Origin: Methylocystis sp. H62
Lineage (GTDB): Bacteria; Pseudomonadota; Alphaproteobacteria; Rhizobiales; Beijerinckiaceae
Assembly: GCF_015709515.1 (NCBI RefSeq)
Contig: NZ_JADNQZ010000049.1
Coordinates: 80,893 to 144,892, forward strand
Direction: 5' to 3'
DNA: 64,000 bases
Shown here: piece by piece, positions 29,802-39,143 of the stretch
Numbering within the stretch: the stretch's first letter is position 1
How the letters are laid out: each line of letters opens with the position of its first letter
Made by a program: the position numbers and the translations under genes
Notes under the pieces: generated by a model
Database searches by the model: none
What the model saw: the letters and a program-made list of their open reading frames with translations, nothing else
What the model was told of the DNA's origin: nothing

Positions 29802-30401
29802 TTACCTGCGAAAGATGACGCTGAGATTGTTGGCGGGCATTTCCACGACCTGGGGCTCCCCAAACCCTTTCTCTCGCGCGCATGCCGCAACATCGTCGAG
29901 ATCGCGGATGCCCCACGCCGCGTCGCGCGCGCGAAGGCTCCCGTCGAACTCTGCGTTGCTGAGCGCAGTGTGCGCGCCGCCGCATCTGTATGGACCGTAT
30001 AAATAGAGCGGGGCGCCCTCGCGCAAAGCCCTGCTCCCGCCCTCGAACAACGCCTCGGTCGCGCTCCAGGGCGAAATGTGGGTCATGTTGATGCAGATGA
30101 TGGCGTCCGCCGTACTGATAGGCCAAGGAAATTCCTCGACGTTCAGTGCGAGCGGCGCATCCACATTGGCGAGTCGTGTGGAGGCGATCCAGGCCGAAAT
30201 GCTCTCGCGCGCTTCAGCGTTCGGGTCCGACGGACAGAATGTCAGTCCGGGCAGATGCTGTGCGAAAAATGTGACATGTTCTCCCGTGCCGCTCGCAATT
30301 TCGAGCGCCACCCCTCTTGTCGGCAAGACGTTGCGCAGGACATCGAGGATCGGGCCGCGATTGCGCGCGGTCGATGGCGCGAAGAGGCGCTTGTCATTCA
30401 T
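29802..30401 (-). CDS. DUF938 family SAM-dependent methyltransferase
   Basis: 199 aa. It begins MNDKRLFAPSTARNRGPILD, the hallmark N-terminus of DUF938 proteins. Next come the SAM-binding ALEIASGTGEHVTFFA (about residue 32) and CPSDPNAEARESI. Later come INMTHISPWSA and LYLYGPYRCGG. The substrate is unknown. It lies upstream of csp1 on the same strand with a 144-bp gap, so co-transcription is possible but not obvious. Confidence 0.85.
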   Translation of the reverse strand: MNDKRLFAPSTARNRGPILDVLRNVLPTRGVALEIASGTGEHVTFFAQHLPGLTFCPSDPNAEARESISAWIASTRLANVDAPLALNVEEFPWPISTADAIICINMTHISPWSATEALFEGGSRALREGAPLYLYGPYRCGGAHTALSNAEFDGSLRARDAAWGIRDLDDVAACAREKGFGEPQVVEMPANNLSVIFRR

Positions 30402-30567
30402 CTGTTTATCTCACGGCAACACCCTTGGTTGGATCGTAGGCACGAAATTTGATGCGCCTCATACGCGAAAGGCGGGCGCTGACACTCCCTAATCAAGAAG
30501 GGCGCCTGCGCGACGGCCTGCAAAAACTCGTCTCTTGCCGCCTCGAACCGTCGATGAGGTCTCGGAA

Positions 30568-30888
30568 ATGTCTCAGCTCTTCGAGCTTGTCGCCTCAAAG
30601 CATCCATCGTTTGTCGTATTGGCGACGCTCCGCCTTCCCGGCCACCCCCTGCGGCGCTTTACCAAAGAAGAGGCGGCGATCCTTTCCCGCGCCCTCGACT
30701 CCGTCGCGCAGGGCGACCGCGGCGAACAGCAAATTTATATGAGCCCGATCGCCAGCGATCATGACTTCGATGCGAGGGTCGCGCAGAGCGGCATCATCGT
30801 CTCCTCCGAAGGTCAAGCGGACGTTGAGCTGGACTGGAGCGAAACGCGCGCCATGGCCGAACAGTTGAGATCGTTTGCGTCCGGGTAG
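30568..30888 (+). CDS. Hypothetical protein (106 aa)
   Basis: The frame from MSQLFELVASKHPSFVVLAT is soluble, mixed alpha/beta and acidic at the C-terminus (VELDWSETRAMAEQLRSF). GAGG lies eight bases upstream of the ATG at 30568; a TTG at 30535 would extend it by 11 residues. No family recognised. It is flanked by a divergent methyltransferase and a convergent nuclease. Confidence 0.5.
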   Translation: MSQLFELVASKHPSFVVLATLRLPGHPLRRFTKEEAAILSRALDSVAQGDRGEQQIYMSPIASDHDFDARVAQSGIIVSSEGQADVELDWSETRAMAEQLRSFASG

Positions 30889-30942
30889 CAAGGAACGGAT
30901 TGCGCTTGAGCGTCGCGTTCGGGTTCACTAGCGGCGCCGCGG

Positions 30943-31914
30943 TCATTTTGCGACCAGCTCAAACTGAGCGACCACGGGCGCGTGAAGCGATCCCTCGACA
31001 GGTTCTTCCGCGCAGACTTCGTCCTGCAGCCCTTCATTCAGGATCGTGGTCTCGCGCCAATCGGCGGCCAATGCGCGGGAGGCAAGGAGGTGGTCGATCA
31101 GCGTTGGACGTCCCGCATGCACCACGGTGAACCGCCGCGACGGCGCAACGCGCTCTTCCAAGGCGACGAGGGCCCGGTCGCCCTCCGCCGCTTCGTCTCC
31201 GCCGCCGCGCAAGAGTCGGGTCGGCGCGTCATGCGCGTCGGCGTTGAAGTCGCCGACAATTGCGATCTGCGCCTGCGGCTCCGCGTCAAAAAGAGTCTCG
31301 GCGAACAGCCGGGCCTCCAGCGCCTGGCCTTCGCGCTTGAGCGCCGCGACGAACTGGCCCTCGATTTGTGCGCGGCTCGACCCGAAACCGCGCGCCGTCG
31401 CGATAGGAATGGCGCGCGGCGCGCGTAGATGCAGATTGACGACGTGGAGCGCGCATCCGTTGGGAAGCTCGACAGCAGCGTAGAGCAGGGGCCTGTCCCA
31501 AGCGATCTCCACCGGCTCCGGCTGGGAGCCGTCGGCGTCCCGCGGCGGCGGCCAGCTCCATCGCGCCACGATGTCGTGGTGGATCTGCCGTTGCGCGCGC
31601 ATCGGCCACCGCGAAAGGATTGCGAGATTGTGGACGTCGGCGGGGGCGTCGCCGCCCGGCCTAACGGTCGTCGCCCGATGAAAATTCGCGTATCGGGTCG
31701 TCGCAAGCAACCGGTCGAGCGCGATATATTGCCGCGCGTCATGCTTGTGACGCCTCTGCGCATGAATTTCCTGCAGGCACAATATATCGGCGTCGAGCGT
31801 CTCCAGCAGGGGGCGTAGCGCGTCGGTTCGGCGCGCAAACGCCGCCGGTTTGGTCCCCGACCAATCGAGATTTTCCAGATTGAAGGTCGCGACTCGGAAC
31901 GCTTGCATCGTCAA
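30943..31914 (-). CDS. Endonuclease/exonuclease/phosphatase (EEP) family protein
   Basis: 323 aa of the DNase I-like fold. Motifs in order: TFNLENLD at the N-terminus, LCLQEIHAQRR with the metal-binding Glu, VVNLHLRAPR, IVGDFNADAHDAPTR with catalytic Asp and Asn, and LIDHLLAS with the final Asp-His pair. There is no signal peptide, so it acts in the cytosol. Substrate (DNA, RNA or phospholipid) cannot be told from sequence. Confidence 0.85.
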   Translation of the reverse strand: MTMQAFRVATFNLENLDWSGTKPAAFARRTDALRPLLETLDADILCLQEIHAQRRHKHDARQYIALDRLLATTRYANFHRATTVRPGGDAPADVHNLAILSRWPMRAQRQIHHDIVARWSWPPPRDADGSQPEPVEIAWDRPLLYAAVELPNGCALHVVNLHLRAPRAIPIATARGFGSSRAQIEGQFVAALKREGQALEARLFAETLFDAEPQAQIAIVGDFNADAHDAPTRLLRGGGDEAAEGDRALVALEERVAPSRRFTVVHAGRPTLIDHLLASRALAADWRETTILNEGLQDEVCAEEPVEGSLHAPVVAQFELVAK

Positions 31915-32012
31915 TCATCGCCCGAAGAGTCTGCATCCGCCAGCAGATTGCGCCTCGACGAGTTCAACATTTAGCGGCAATATCGGCGCTATTTCCAATC
32001 CGGGAGCGTGAT

Positions 32013-32702
32013 GTGTCCCTATTTGACGGGATTCCTTTCTTTGTTGGTCTCGACCCGACGCGCGGCGAGCAGCTGGCGCGCCAATGCGTGCGCAGGCGCT
32101 ACGCCGAGCATGAGCTGGTCCTCGATTTCGACGATCCTTCGACCGATGTGTATTTCATCGTCAGCGGCGACGTTCGGGTGCTGATACGCACCGCCGCGGG
32201 CAAGGAAATGATTTTCGGGGACTTCGGACCGGGCAAATTCTTCGGCGAGATGGCGGCGGTCGATGGGGCCAAGCGCTCCGCCAATGTGACGGCGCTCACC
32301 AACGCGGAACTTTTGCTGGTGCCGCCAGTGGTCTTCAAGGAGATCCTGTTCGGCGAGCCGGAGATTTGCGAGCGGCTGTTGCGTCTGCTGACGGCGCGGG
32401 TGCGGGAACTGAATACGCGCCTGTTCGAGCGCTCGGTGCTCGACCTCAAGCATCGGCTCTATTCCGAATTGTTGCGCATGTCGGCGCCGCGCAAGGGGTC
32501 GACGGGACAATCGATCGTATCGCCGCCGCCGTTTCAGCATGATCTCGCCGCCCGTATCGGTTGTCGGCGCGAACAGGTCAGCCGCGAACTCTCGGCCATG
32601 ATCGACGAAGGACTTGCCGAAAAAATTCGCGGCGGTCTCGTGCTGTTGCGCCCGTCGGTCTTGGAGAAGCGGGTTCAAGAGGCGCTCAACGAAGCCGAAT
32701 GA
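32013..32702 (+). CDS. Crp/Fnr family transcriptional regulator
   Basis: 229 aa. An N-terminal cyclic-nucleotide-binding-like barrel (about residues 8-125, with DVYFIVSGDVRVLIRT and GPGKFFGEMAAVDGAKRSA) leads into a long dimer helix and a C-terminal winged HTH with FQHDLAARIGCRREQVSREL. The N-terminal cysteine cluster of oxygen-sensing FNR is absent, and the phosphate-binding FFGEMAAVDGAKRSA motif suits cAMP or a related ligand. A GTG start with GGGAG seven bases upstream. An adenylate cyclase lies 4 kb downstream. Confidence 0.9.
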   Translation: MSLFDGIPFFVGLDPTRGEQLARQCVRRRYAEHELVLDFDDPSTDVYFIVSGDVRVLIRTAAGKEMIFGDFGPGKFFGEMAAVDGAKRSANVTALTNAELLLVPPVVFKEILFGEPEICERLLRLLTARVRELNTRLFERSVLDLKHRLYSELLRMSAPRKGSTGQSIVSPPPFQHDLAARIGCRREQVSRELSAMIDEGLAEKIRGGLVLLRPSVLEKRVQEALNEAE

Positions 32703-32811
32703 CCCATGTGCGGTCTCGCACAAACAGATGAGGAACAGGGCGCTACCGTCGCTATGCTGCCAACAAGAGGCAAAGGACCCGTGGCAGAGCAAGCGACTGG
32801 GAGAACCCGAA

Positions 32812-33219
32812 ATGATTCCCGAATTGACGCCGATCGAGCGTTGCGCCGAAGTGGCGGGTCTGCGCGGCCATGAACTCATCCTGGGCGTGAGCCCCAGCGA
32901 CAAGCACCATCGCATGCTGGCGCGATACCGCCGGGCCGTCTCGCTCGACGCCGCGCGCGGGCGAGTCGTCGCCGACATCCGCAACGCGGTTGAGATCGGC
33001 GCGTCGCGCCGCGCCGCCGACCTGCTGATCGTGCTGCGCTGGCTCCTCGCGCCGGGCGCGTCTTGCGACGATTCACGCGCCATCGCGCGTCCGCGTCGCC
33101 GCGTGGTCTCGGCGCGCTGGCGCAGGGGCGTCATTCCCTCGTCGTCGTCGGTCGCCGAGCAGTCGTCGACTGAAAGCGGCGAAGTGGTCTCACTCTTCGA
33201 TGGCGGGCTCCGGCGTTAG
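32812..33219 (+). CDS. Hypothetical protein (135 aa)
   Basis: It begins MIPELTPIERCAEVAGLRGH. Residues 1-85 are helical and Arg/Ala-rich (HHRMLARYRRAVSLDAARGR), while the C-terminus is basic then serine-rich. No family recognised. It follows the Crp-family gene by 109 bp and has no strong ribosome binding site other than GGGAGAACC. Confidence 0.5.
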   Translation: MIPELTPIERCAEVAGLRGHELILGVSPSDKHHRMLARYRRAVSLDAARGRVVADIRNAVEIGASRRAADLLIVLRWLLAPGASCDDSRAIARPRRRVVSARWRRGVIPSSSSVAEQSSTESGEVVSLFDGGLRR

Positions 33220-33484
33220 CCGCGCGTCGCGCCTGTGCTTTCAAGGCAACACCCGAGAATTTGTTGCATTCGCCGTTTGTGCAAGGAGAATGGGCAGAAA
33301 AGTCCGTAAACCGTTGCTGCATAGGATTAATTCGTAGCAGACACATTGCGCCGTCGTGTCGTTCGCATCGTCGCATCGTCCGGCGCTAGCTTGCTACTCC
33401 AGGCGACATGAGTCAGCTTCCGGTTCAGCTGACGGTCCGGGCTTCAATCGCCGTTTTTCGATTTTTTACGGGGGCTTGCCATTT
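33220..33484. other. Intergenic stretch upstream of the TPR/beta-barrel gene
   Basis: 265 bp without a convincing gene. It is locally less GC-rich than its surroundings and probably contains the promoter of the 33485-38378 gene row. No known operator was recognised. Confidence 0.4.
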
Positions 33485-34843
33485 ATGTTCGCATATAAAG
33501 CGGCGCCGAGGCTTTTGGGCGCACTGTTTGCCGCATTCGCAGTTTTCAGTCCGGCTCTGGCGCAGGAGGATCCGCGCGCCGAACAGGAGCGCCTCGCAGC
33601 CTATATTCAGCATAATCCAACCGACTATGACGCGACCTATCGCTACGTCCTGCTGTCGACGGAGCTACGCGACTATGAGGCGGGAATCGGCGCGCTTGAA
33701 CGCATGCTGATGTTCAACCCGAACTTGTCGCGCGCCCGAAAGGAGCTTGGCTTCCTTTATGCGCGGCTCGGCGCCTATGAAATCTCGGCGCAGCATTTGC
33801 GCACCGCGCTCGCCGAAGGCGGCCTCGATGCGGTTCAGGTGGCTCAGGTCGAAGCTCAGCTGCCCGACATCGAGAAGCGCACACAAGCCAACCGGCTTTA
33901 TCTGCGGATGCACGTCGGCCTGCGGGCGCAATCGAACGCGAATTTCTTTCCGACCAATAATCTTTTCCAGGTCGGCGGCGTCGGCGTTGCGTCGGCCGCC
34001 TCGCGCAAGGGCGACATCAACAGCTTCCAATTGGTGCAGGCCGCCCATGATCTGGATTTTCAGAACGGGCGCGGCGACCAGCTCGAGACGCGCGTGACGG
34101 GCTACGCCACCGAGCAGTTTCGTCTGCCGCAATACAGCGTCGCGCTGTTCGCCGGCTCGGTCGGACCACGCATCCATATCGCGCCCGATCTTTATCCGGG
34201 CCTCTCCATCAAGCCCTACGTGACCGGCGCGGTGGCGCTGCTCGGCGGCAGCAATTATCTGAACGCTGGCGGCGCAGGCATGAGTTTCGGCGCGGAACTT
34301 GGTCGCGACCTGTGGTTTGAGCCGGGCGCCGAATGGCGGGCGATCTGGGTCGATCCCTCGCCGGGATTCCTCGGCTATACCGGTTTTTCGCCCTATTCGA
34401 CGGTATCGACGTTGGCGACTGGCGACGTCGTCACCGGCTACCTGAGCAGCTCCTACAGACTGACAAACGACCTGAGGCTTGAAGGTCGCGTCGCCTATAC
34501 GCGGGCGTGGGCGGGCAATCCGCAGCAATCTTCCGATCAGGTGGACGTTCAGGCGATGCTGCGGCTCGAGGTCGACCCGCCATTTCCAATTATTCCGCGC
34601 CGATGGACCCTCGCGCCTTATGGCCGCTTTACGCATCTTGCCTTCGACGCCGCCAATCCGGTGATCAATCCCTTCGTCGCGCGTCGAGACACCGTCTGGA
34701 TCGGCGGCCTGATGGTGGACTTGCCGATTACCCCGTATTTCGGTTTCGCCGGCAACGTCGAGTATGCGCGCAACGATTCGAATCTGCCGAATTTCAAGAC
34801 TGACAACGTGTCCGTCAGTTTCGGGCCAACGGCAAAGTTCTGA
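33485..34843 (+). CDS. Outer membrane beta-barrel protein with N-terminal TPR region
   Basis: 452 aa. Signal peptide MFAYKAAPRLLGALFAAFAV ending near ALAQ. Residues about 30-135 are TPR-like helices (DYEAGIGALERMLMFNPNLS, ARKELGFLYARLGAYEISAQ). From about residue 150 the sequence alternates as beta strands and ends in a terminal strand VSVSFGPTAKF with the aromatic last residue of outer-membrane barrels. The layout resembles Slam/TtgA-type surface assembly modifiers (inference). It is 12 bp upstream of the FecR gene. Confidence 0.75.
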   Translation: MFAYKAAPRLLGALFAAFAVFSPALAQEDPRAEQERLAAYIQHNPTDYDATYRYVLLSTELRDYEAGIGALERMLMFNPNLSRARKELGFLYARLGAYEISAQHLRTALAEGGLDAVQVAQVEAQLPDIEKRTQANRLYLRMHVGLRAQSNANFFPTNNLFQVGGVGVASAASRKGDINSFQLVQAAHDLDFQNGRGDQLETRVTGYATEQFRLPQYSVALFAGSVGPRIHIAPDLYPGLSIKPYVTGAVALLGGSNYLNAGGAGMSFGAELGRDLWFEPGAEWRAIWVDPSPGFLGYTGFSPYSTVSTLATGDVVTGYLSSSYRLTNDLRLEGRVAYTRAWAGNPQQSSDQVDVQAMLRLEVDPPFPIIPRRWTLAPYGRFTHLAFDAANPVINPFVARRDTVWIGGLMVDLPITPYFGFAGNVEYARNDSNLPNFKTDNVSVSFGPTAKF

Positions 34844-34855
34844 CGGAGACGATAA

Positions 34856-36097
34856 ATGAAAAAGTTCTCCGCGGCCGCCACAACCGCTCTCGCGCTCGTC
34901 GCAGGCCCCGCGCTCGCAGATAACGTCGGGAACGTCGGCGCGGTCAATCAGAGTGCGCACGGCACGCCGCCGGGCGCCGCGAAGCGCTCGCTCTCGGTTG
35001 GTCTTGGCGTGCAACGGCGCGAACGCATCGAGACGAGTCCGTACGGCAGCGCCCAGATCGTCTTTAACGACACATCGACGATGACCGTCGGACGCAACAG
35101 CGCCGTCACCGTTGACGATTTTGTCTATTCACAAGGCGGCGGCGGTCAGCAGGGCGTGTCGATGGCGAAGGGCGTCATGCGCTTCGTCGGCGGCGGCGTC
35201 AGCCACGAAGGCGGCACACGGCTGCGGACGCCGACGGCGTCCATCGGCGTGCGCGGCGGGACGGCGCTGGTTCGGGTTGGCGGCTCATGCGGCACGCTCG
35301 TCGTGCATCAATATGGTTTCATCGACGTCGGCGGCCAGGCGCTCACGCGCCCGGGTTATGGGGTCTGCGCGCCGAGCGGCGGGCCGGTGTCGGAGCCTTT
35401 CCTCGTGCCGCCTGAGACGATCGCGCAAATCGTCGCGGCATTGGAGAGCGGTAAAGGACAGCGTGGCGGCGCCAAGCGCGAGCCGACGAACGAAGAGGCG
35501 AACCTTGCCCTCGGCAATGATCGTCCGCCGGACGTCGTCAGTCCGCCGGGCCTCGACGCGCTGGGTCCGGTTTGGTTCGGCAATGCGATCGTGCAGAGCC
35601 GCGCCAACGTCGACAATCAGCCTGCGCCGCTGCCGACGCCAGCGCGCCAGGGCGGAAATGACGGCCACCACGACGATCATGATCACGGCGGACATGGCGG
35701 CCATGATCACGGTGGTCATGAAGGCGGCGAGGGCGGCCACGGCGGCCACGGCGAGGGCGGTCACGGCGGACATGGCGAGGGCGGCCATGGCGGACATGGC
35801 GAGGGCGGCCACGGCGGACATGGCGAAGGTGGTCACGGCGGCGAAGGCGGCCACGGCGGCGGTTATGGAGGCGGCCATGGCGAAGGCGGCCATGGCGGCG
35901 GCTATGAAGGCGGCGAGGGCGGCCAGTACGGTGGTGGCGAGGGCGGTCACGGCGGCGAAGGCGGCGGTGGAGGCCTCTTCGGGGGCGGCGGCTCGGGCCA
36001 TGGAAGCGGCGGGGGCCAAGGGAGTCACGGAAGCAGCGGTCATGGGAGCGGCGGTCACGGAGGCGGGCCCGTTGCGATTGACGGTCCGGGCGACTAG
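34856..36097 (+). CDS. Secreted FecR-domain protein with long His/Gly-rich tail
   Basis: 413 aa. Sec signal MKKFSAAATTALALVAGPALA. The FecR domain (about residues 40-150) has RRERIETSPYGSAQIVFND, TMTVGRNSAVTVDDF and TPTASIGVRGGTALVRV. A proline-rich linker follows. From about residue 265 to the end the protein is almost only Gly, His, Glu and Ser, with about 25 His, including four tandem copies of an eight-residue GHGGHGEG unit (35735-35830). There is no transmembrane anchor, unlike sigma-regulating FecR. The tail could bind Cu, Ni or Zn (inference). Confidence 0.8.
   Translation: MKKFSAAATTALALVAGPALADNVGNVGAVNQSAHGTPPGAAKRSLSVGLGVQRRERIETSPYGSAQIVFNDTSTMTVGRNSAVTVDDFVYSQGGGGQQGVSMAKGVMRFVGGGVSHEGGTRLRTPTASIGVRGGTALVRVGGSCGTLVVHQYGFIDVGGQALTRPGYGVCAPSGGPVSEPFLVPPETIAQIVAALESGKGQRGGAKREPTNEEANLALGNDRPPDVVSPPGLDALGPVWFGNAIVQSRANVDNQPAPLPTPARQGGNDGHHDDHDHGGHGGHDHGGHEGGEGGHGGHGEGGHGGHGEGGHGGHGEGGHGGHGEGGHGGEGGHGGGYGGGHGEGGHGGGYEGGEGGQYGGGEGGHGGEGGGGGLFGGGGSGHGSGGGQGSHGSSGHGSGGHGGGPVAIDGPGD
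35735..35830 (+). repeat. Four tandem 24-bp coding repeats
   Basis: Units 35735-35758, 35759-35782, 35783-35806 and 35807-35830 each encode GHGGHGEG with synonymous changes, and weaker copies continue on both sides. Such arrays expand and contract by slippage. They belong to the FecR-domain gene. Confidence 0.85.
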
Positions 36098-36161
36098 TTC
36101 TGCGGCGTCGCCAGCATCGCCAATCCCCCCGGCGGCGGGGTGACCGTCATGCGAGGTGGAG

Positions 36162-38378
36162 ATGTTGAAGCGGCGTCGCGCCTACCTTCTCGCGATCGTC
36201 GCCGCTGCGGTTCTCATTTTTCCCTGGGGAGTTATTCAACCCCGGGCGCTCGACGACCTTCGCAACTTTGTCTTCGACACGTTTCAGCGTTTGGCTCCTC
36301 GCGCCTATGATCCCGAGACGCCGACGCGGGTCGTCGGCGTCGACGAAAAAAGTCTCAGCGCCTATGGGCAATGGCCTTGGCCGCGCGCCCGGCTCGCCGA
36401 ACTTCTTGACCGATTGCGGGAACTCGGCGCGGCGTCCATCGCCTTCGACTTCATCTTCGCGGAGGCGGATCGCGCCGGAGCGTCCCAGCTCATCGAGGCG
36501 ATTCCCGACCCACGCGCCCGCGCCGAGGTGGCGAAGCTCATCGCAAAAGCGCCGAGCGGCGATCAAGTCCTGGCGCAGGCGCTCTCGAAGGCGCCCGCAA
36601 CGCTTGGAGTCACGCTGACCGACGCCGTTTCAGCGCCGCTGCCGGCGAAGTCGGGAGTGGTCACCGCCGGCGACGATCCCGCACCCTTTCTCGCCGCGTT
36701 CGCCGGCGCGGTCGGCCCGGAGCGAAAGCTTGCGGAAGCGGCGCGAGGGCTTGGCGCGACAAACTGGCTGCCGGATCACGACCAGATCGTTCGTCGGGTG
36801 CCGCTGGTGACGCGCGCCGGAGACGTTCTCATGCCCTCCCTGGCGCTCGAAGCCCTGCGCATCGCCCAGGGCGAGCCGGCCATCGTCATTCGGTCTTCAA
36901 ACGCCAGCGGACAAACCGCTTTCGGCAAGCAGACGGGCGTCAACGCGATTAAGGTCGGCGCCTTCGAAATTGCGACCGGCCCCAACGCGGAGGTCCGGCC
37001 ACGCTATTCGCACAGCGACGCCGTGCGGGATATTTCAGCCAAGGACGTGCTCGAGGGCCACGTTGCGCGCGACGAGATCGAGGGGCGCATCATCTTCGTC
37101 GGCGCGTTGGCGACGGGTCTCGGCGACGTCCGCGCAACGCCTTTGGAGCCGGTCGTTCCCGGAGTCGACGTGCATGCGCAGATCGTCGAATCGATCGCCT
37201 CGGGCTCGCTGCTCGCGCGCCCGGACTGGGCGCACGGACTGGAGTTCGTCGTCGCCGCATTCTCGTTTTTGCTGATCATGAGCCTGCTCTTCGTCGCGCC
37301 GCCGCTCGTCTCGGCGGCGGCGGCGCCGCTCGCCGTCGCGGGGCTGTTCGCCGGCGCCTTTTATCTGTTCGATCGCCGCGGCCTGCTGCTCGATCCCTCT
37401 TATCCGAGTCTCGCGATCCTTGGCGGGTATCTCTTTGGCGCAGTGACGCTCTGGCGGTCCGAAACGTCCGCGCGTCGCCATGTGCGTCAGGCCTTCGGTA
37501 AGTTCGTCTCGCCTGCCGTCGTCGATCGCCTCGCCGAACATCCGGAACGGCTGGTGCTCGGCGGCGAGACGCGCGAATTGACCGTGCTGTTTTCCGATCT
37601 GCGCAATTTCTCGGGGATTTCGGAAGGCATGAGCGCACGCGAACTCACGCAGTTCATGAATGAATATTTGACCCCGATGACCGACGCCATCCTCGAAGCG
37701 GAGGGCACGATCGACAAATATATGGGCGACGCGGTGCTCGCCTTCTGGAACGCGCCGCTCGATATCGACGACCATCCGCGCAAGGCCGTTCAGGCCGCCC
37801 TGACGATGCGCGAGGCTCTCGTCAGCCTCAACAGAAAGCGCGCCGCGGCCGCTGCGTCGTCGGGCAATGATGCGCAGCCTGCTGCGATGGGGCTTGGCCT
37901 CAATCTCGGCCCTTGCAGCGTCGGCAACATGGGATCCATCCGCCGCTTCGACTATTCGATTCTTGGCGACACGGTGAATCTCGCGTCGCGGCTCGAAGGG
38001 GCGAGCAAGGCCTTTCAGACGGACATTGTCGCCTCTGGCGTGGTGCGCGACGCCGCGCCCGACTTCGCCTGGCTTGACCTTGGGCGTGTCCGCGTCGTCG
38101 GAAAGAGCGAACCGACGAGGGTTTTCGCGCTCGTCGGCGACAGCGGGGTGGTCGTCTCGGACTCGTATGTGCGCTGGCGCATGTCGCATGACCTCATGCG
38201 CCAGGAATATGACTCCGGCCGATTCGAAGCCGCCGCCGAGGGGGCCTCGGCGTTGGCGCGATCGGTTCCCGAGCCCTGGCCCGCGCTCTATGTCGTGTTG
38301 GAGCAGCGGTATCGAGGTCTCGCCAGGGAGGGGTCGCAGGATAACTGGTCTTCGGTATGGAATCTTTCGAGCAAGTGA
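36162..38378 (+). CDS. CHASE2-domain adenylate cyclase (class III)
   Basis: 738 aa. N-terminal helix, a periplasmic CHASE2 sensor (about residues 25-350), transmembrane helices at about residues 363-430, then a class III cyclase domain. Catalytic features: metal Asp in LFSDLRNFS (about residue 476) and GDAVLAFWN, Lys in TIDKYMGD and Asp in ILGDTVNLASRLEG. The last two favour ATP over GTP; the Asn and Arg of NLASR are present. The ATG at 36162 has GAGG five bases upstream; a GTG at 36156 is the alternative. CHASE2 faces the same compartment as the FecR protein encoded upstream. Confidence 0.9.
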   Translation: MLKRRRAYLLAIVAAAVLIFPWGVIQPRALDDLRNFVFDTFQRLAPRAYDPETPTRVVGVDEKSLSAYGQWPWPRARLAELLDRLRELGAASIAFDFIFAEADRAGASQLIEAIPDPRARAEVAKLIAKAPSGDQVLAQALSKAPATLGVTLTDAVSAPLPAKSGVVTAGDDPAPFLAAFAGAVGPERKLAEAARGLGATNWLPDHDQIVRRVPLVTRAGDVLMPSLALEALRIAQGEPAIVIRSSNASGQTAFGKQTGVNAIKVGAFEIATGPNAEVRPRYSHSDAVRDISAKDVLEGHVARDEIEGRIIFVGALATGLGDVRATPLEPVVPGVDVHAQIVESIASGSLLARPDWAHGLEFVVAAFSFLLIMSLLFVAPPLVSAAAAPLAVAGLFAGAFYLFDRRGLLLDPSYPSLAILGGYLFGAVTLWRSETSARRHVRQAFGKFVSPAVVDRLAEHPERLVLGGETRELTVLFSDLRNFSGISEGMSARELTQFMNEYLTPMTDAILEAEGTIDKYMGDAVLAFWNAPLDIDDHPRKAVQAALTMREALVSLNRKRAAAAASSGNDAQPAAMGLGLNLGPCSVGNMGSIRRFDYSILGDTVNLASRLEGASKAFQTDIVASGVVRDAAPDFAWLDLGRVRVVGKSEPTRVFALVGDSGVVVSDSYVRWRMSHDLMRQEYDSGRFEAAAEGASALARSVPEPWPALYVVLEQRYRGLAREGSQDNWSSVWNLSSK

Positions 38379-38456
38379 CGTCTTCGTCCGAGCGCGACTG
38401 CTGTCCAGCCGCATGGCCGCACGTATTATGGGTTCTCTTATGATCGCTACTCGCGC

Positions 38457-39143
38457 ATGATCTCAAAACCGGTGCAGAATTATTGGGCCCTGATCGCCGG
38501 GCGTCACGACGCGGATGCTTTTTCGGTTATCGACGCCGCCTATCGCGAACCGCAACGCAGGTATCATGATTGGGGCCATATCGTCGATTTGCTGACGAAG
38601 CTCGACTGCTCGAAGGCGCTCGCCGTACGGCCAGATCTGATCGCCGCCGCGATCTTTTGGCATGACGCTGTCTATGAGACACGCGACGACGACGGTCTGC
38701 TTCGTCCCGACGCCGAAAATGTTCGCGCCAGCGCAACGCTCTTCGAACGTCACTCGAAATTCGACGAAACAGATGCGCAGGCCATCCATGACCTGATCAT
38801 GGCGACAGCGAACCACCTCAACGCGCGCGCGACGGTTGAGCATTACCCCGGTTTTTCGCGCGATCTGGACCTCTTCCTCGACCTCGATCTTTCCTCGCTC
38901 GGCGCGTCCTGGTCCGAGTTCGAGCAGAATCTGGCGCGGCTTCGTTTCGAATACGCCTGGGTGCCCGAGCCGCTCTTTTGCCTTGGGCGGCTCCAGATGA
39001 TCGACACATTCGCCGCGCATGGAGACGCGCTTTACCGCCTCGACGAGACGCGCAAGCTCTGGTGCGCGCGGGCGCATCAAAATCTCGCGCGCGCGCAGGA
39101 GCAATTGCGCCGGCAGGTGGCGCGGCTCGCCTCGTCGGCCTAG
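38457..39143 (+). CDS. HD-superfamily metal-dependent phosphohydrolase (COG4339-like)
   Basis: 228 aa. RRYHDWGHIVDLL (about residue 34) and AAIFWHDAVYE supply the His and His-Asp metal ligands of the HD fold; AIHDLIMATANH gives a further His-Asp. Family members are predicted phosphohydrolases of unknown substrate. It follows the cyclase by 78 bp in the same direction. A role in turnover of a nucleotide signal is only suggested by position. Confidence 0.8.
   Translation: MISKPVQNYWALIAGRHDADAFSVIDAAYREPQRRYHDWGHIVDLLTKLDCSKALAVRPDLIAAAIFWHDAVYETRDDDGLLRPDAENVRASATLFERHSKFDETDAQAIHDLIMATANHLNARATVEHYPGFSRDLDLFLDLDLSSLGASWSEFEQNLARLRFEYAWVPEPLFCLGRLQMIDTFAAHGDALYRLDETRKLWCARAHQNLARAQEQLRRQVARLASSA

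Noticed and set aside
35112..36143. Long overlapping frames on both strands inside the FecR-domain gene
   Set aside because: They are produced by the Gly/His-rich repeat composition; they have no start signal or family, and the FecR frame has a signal peptide and domain.
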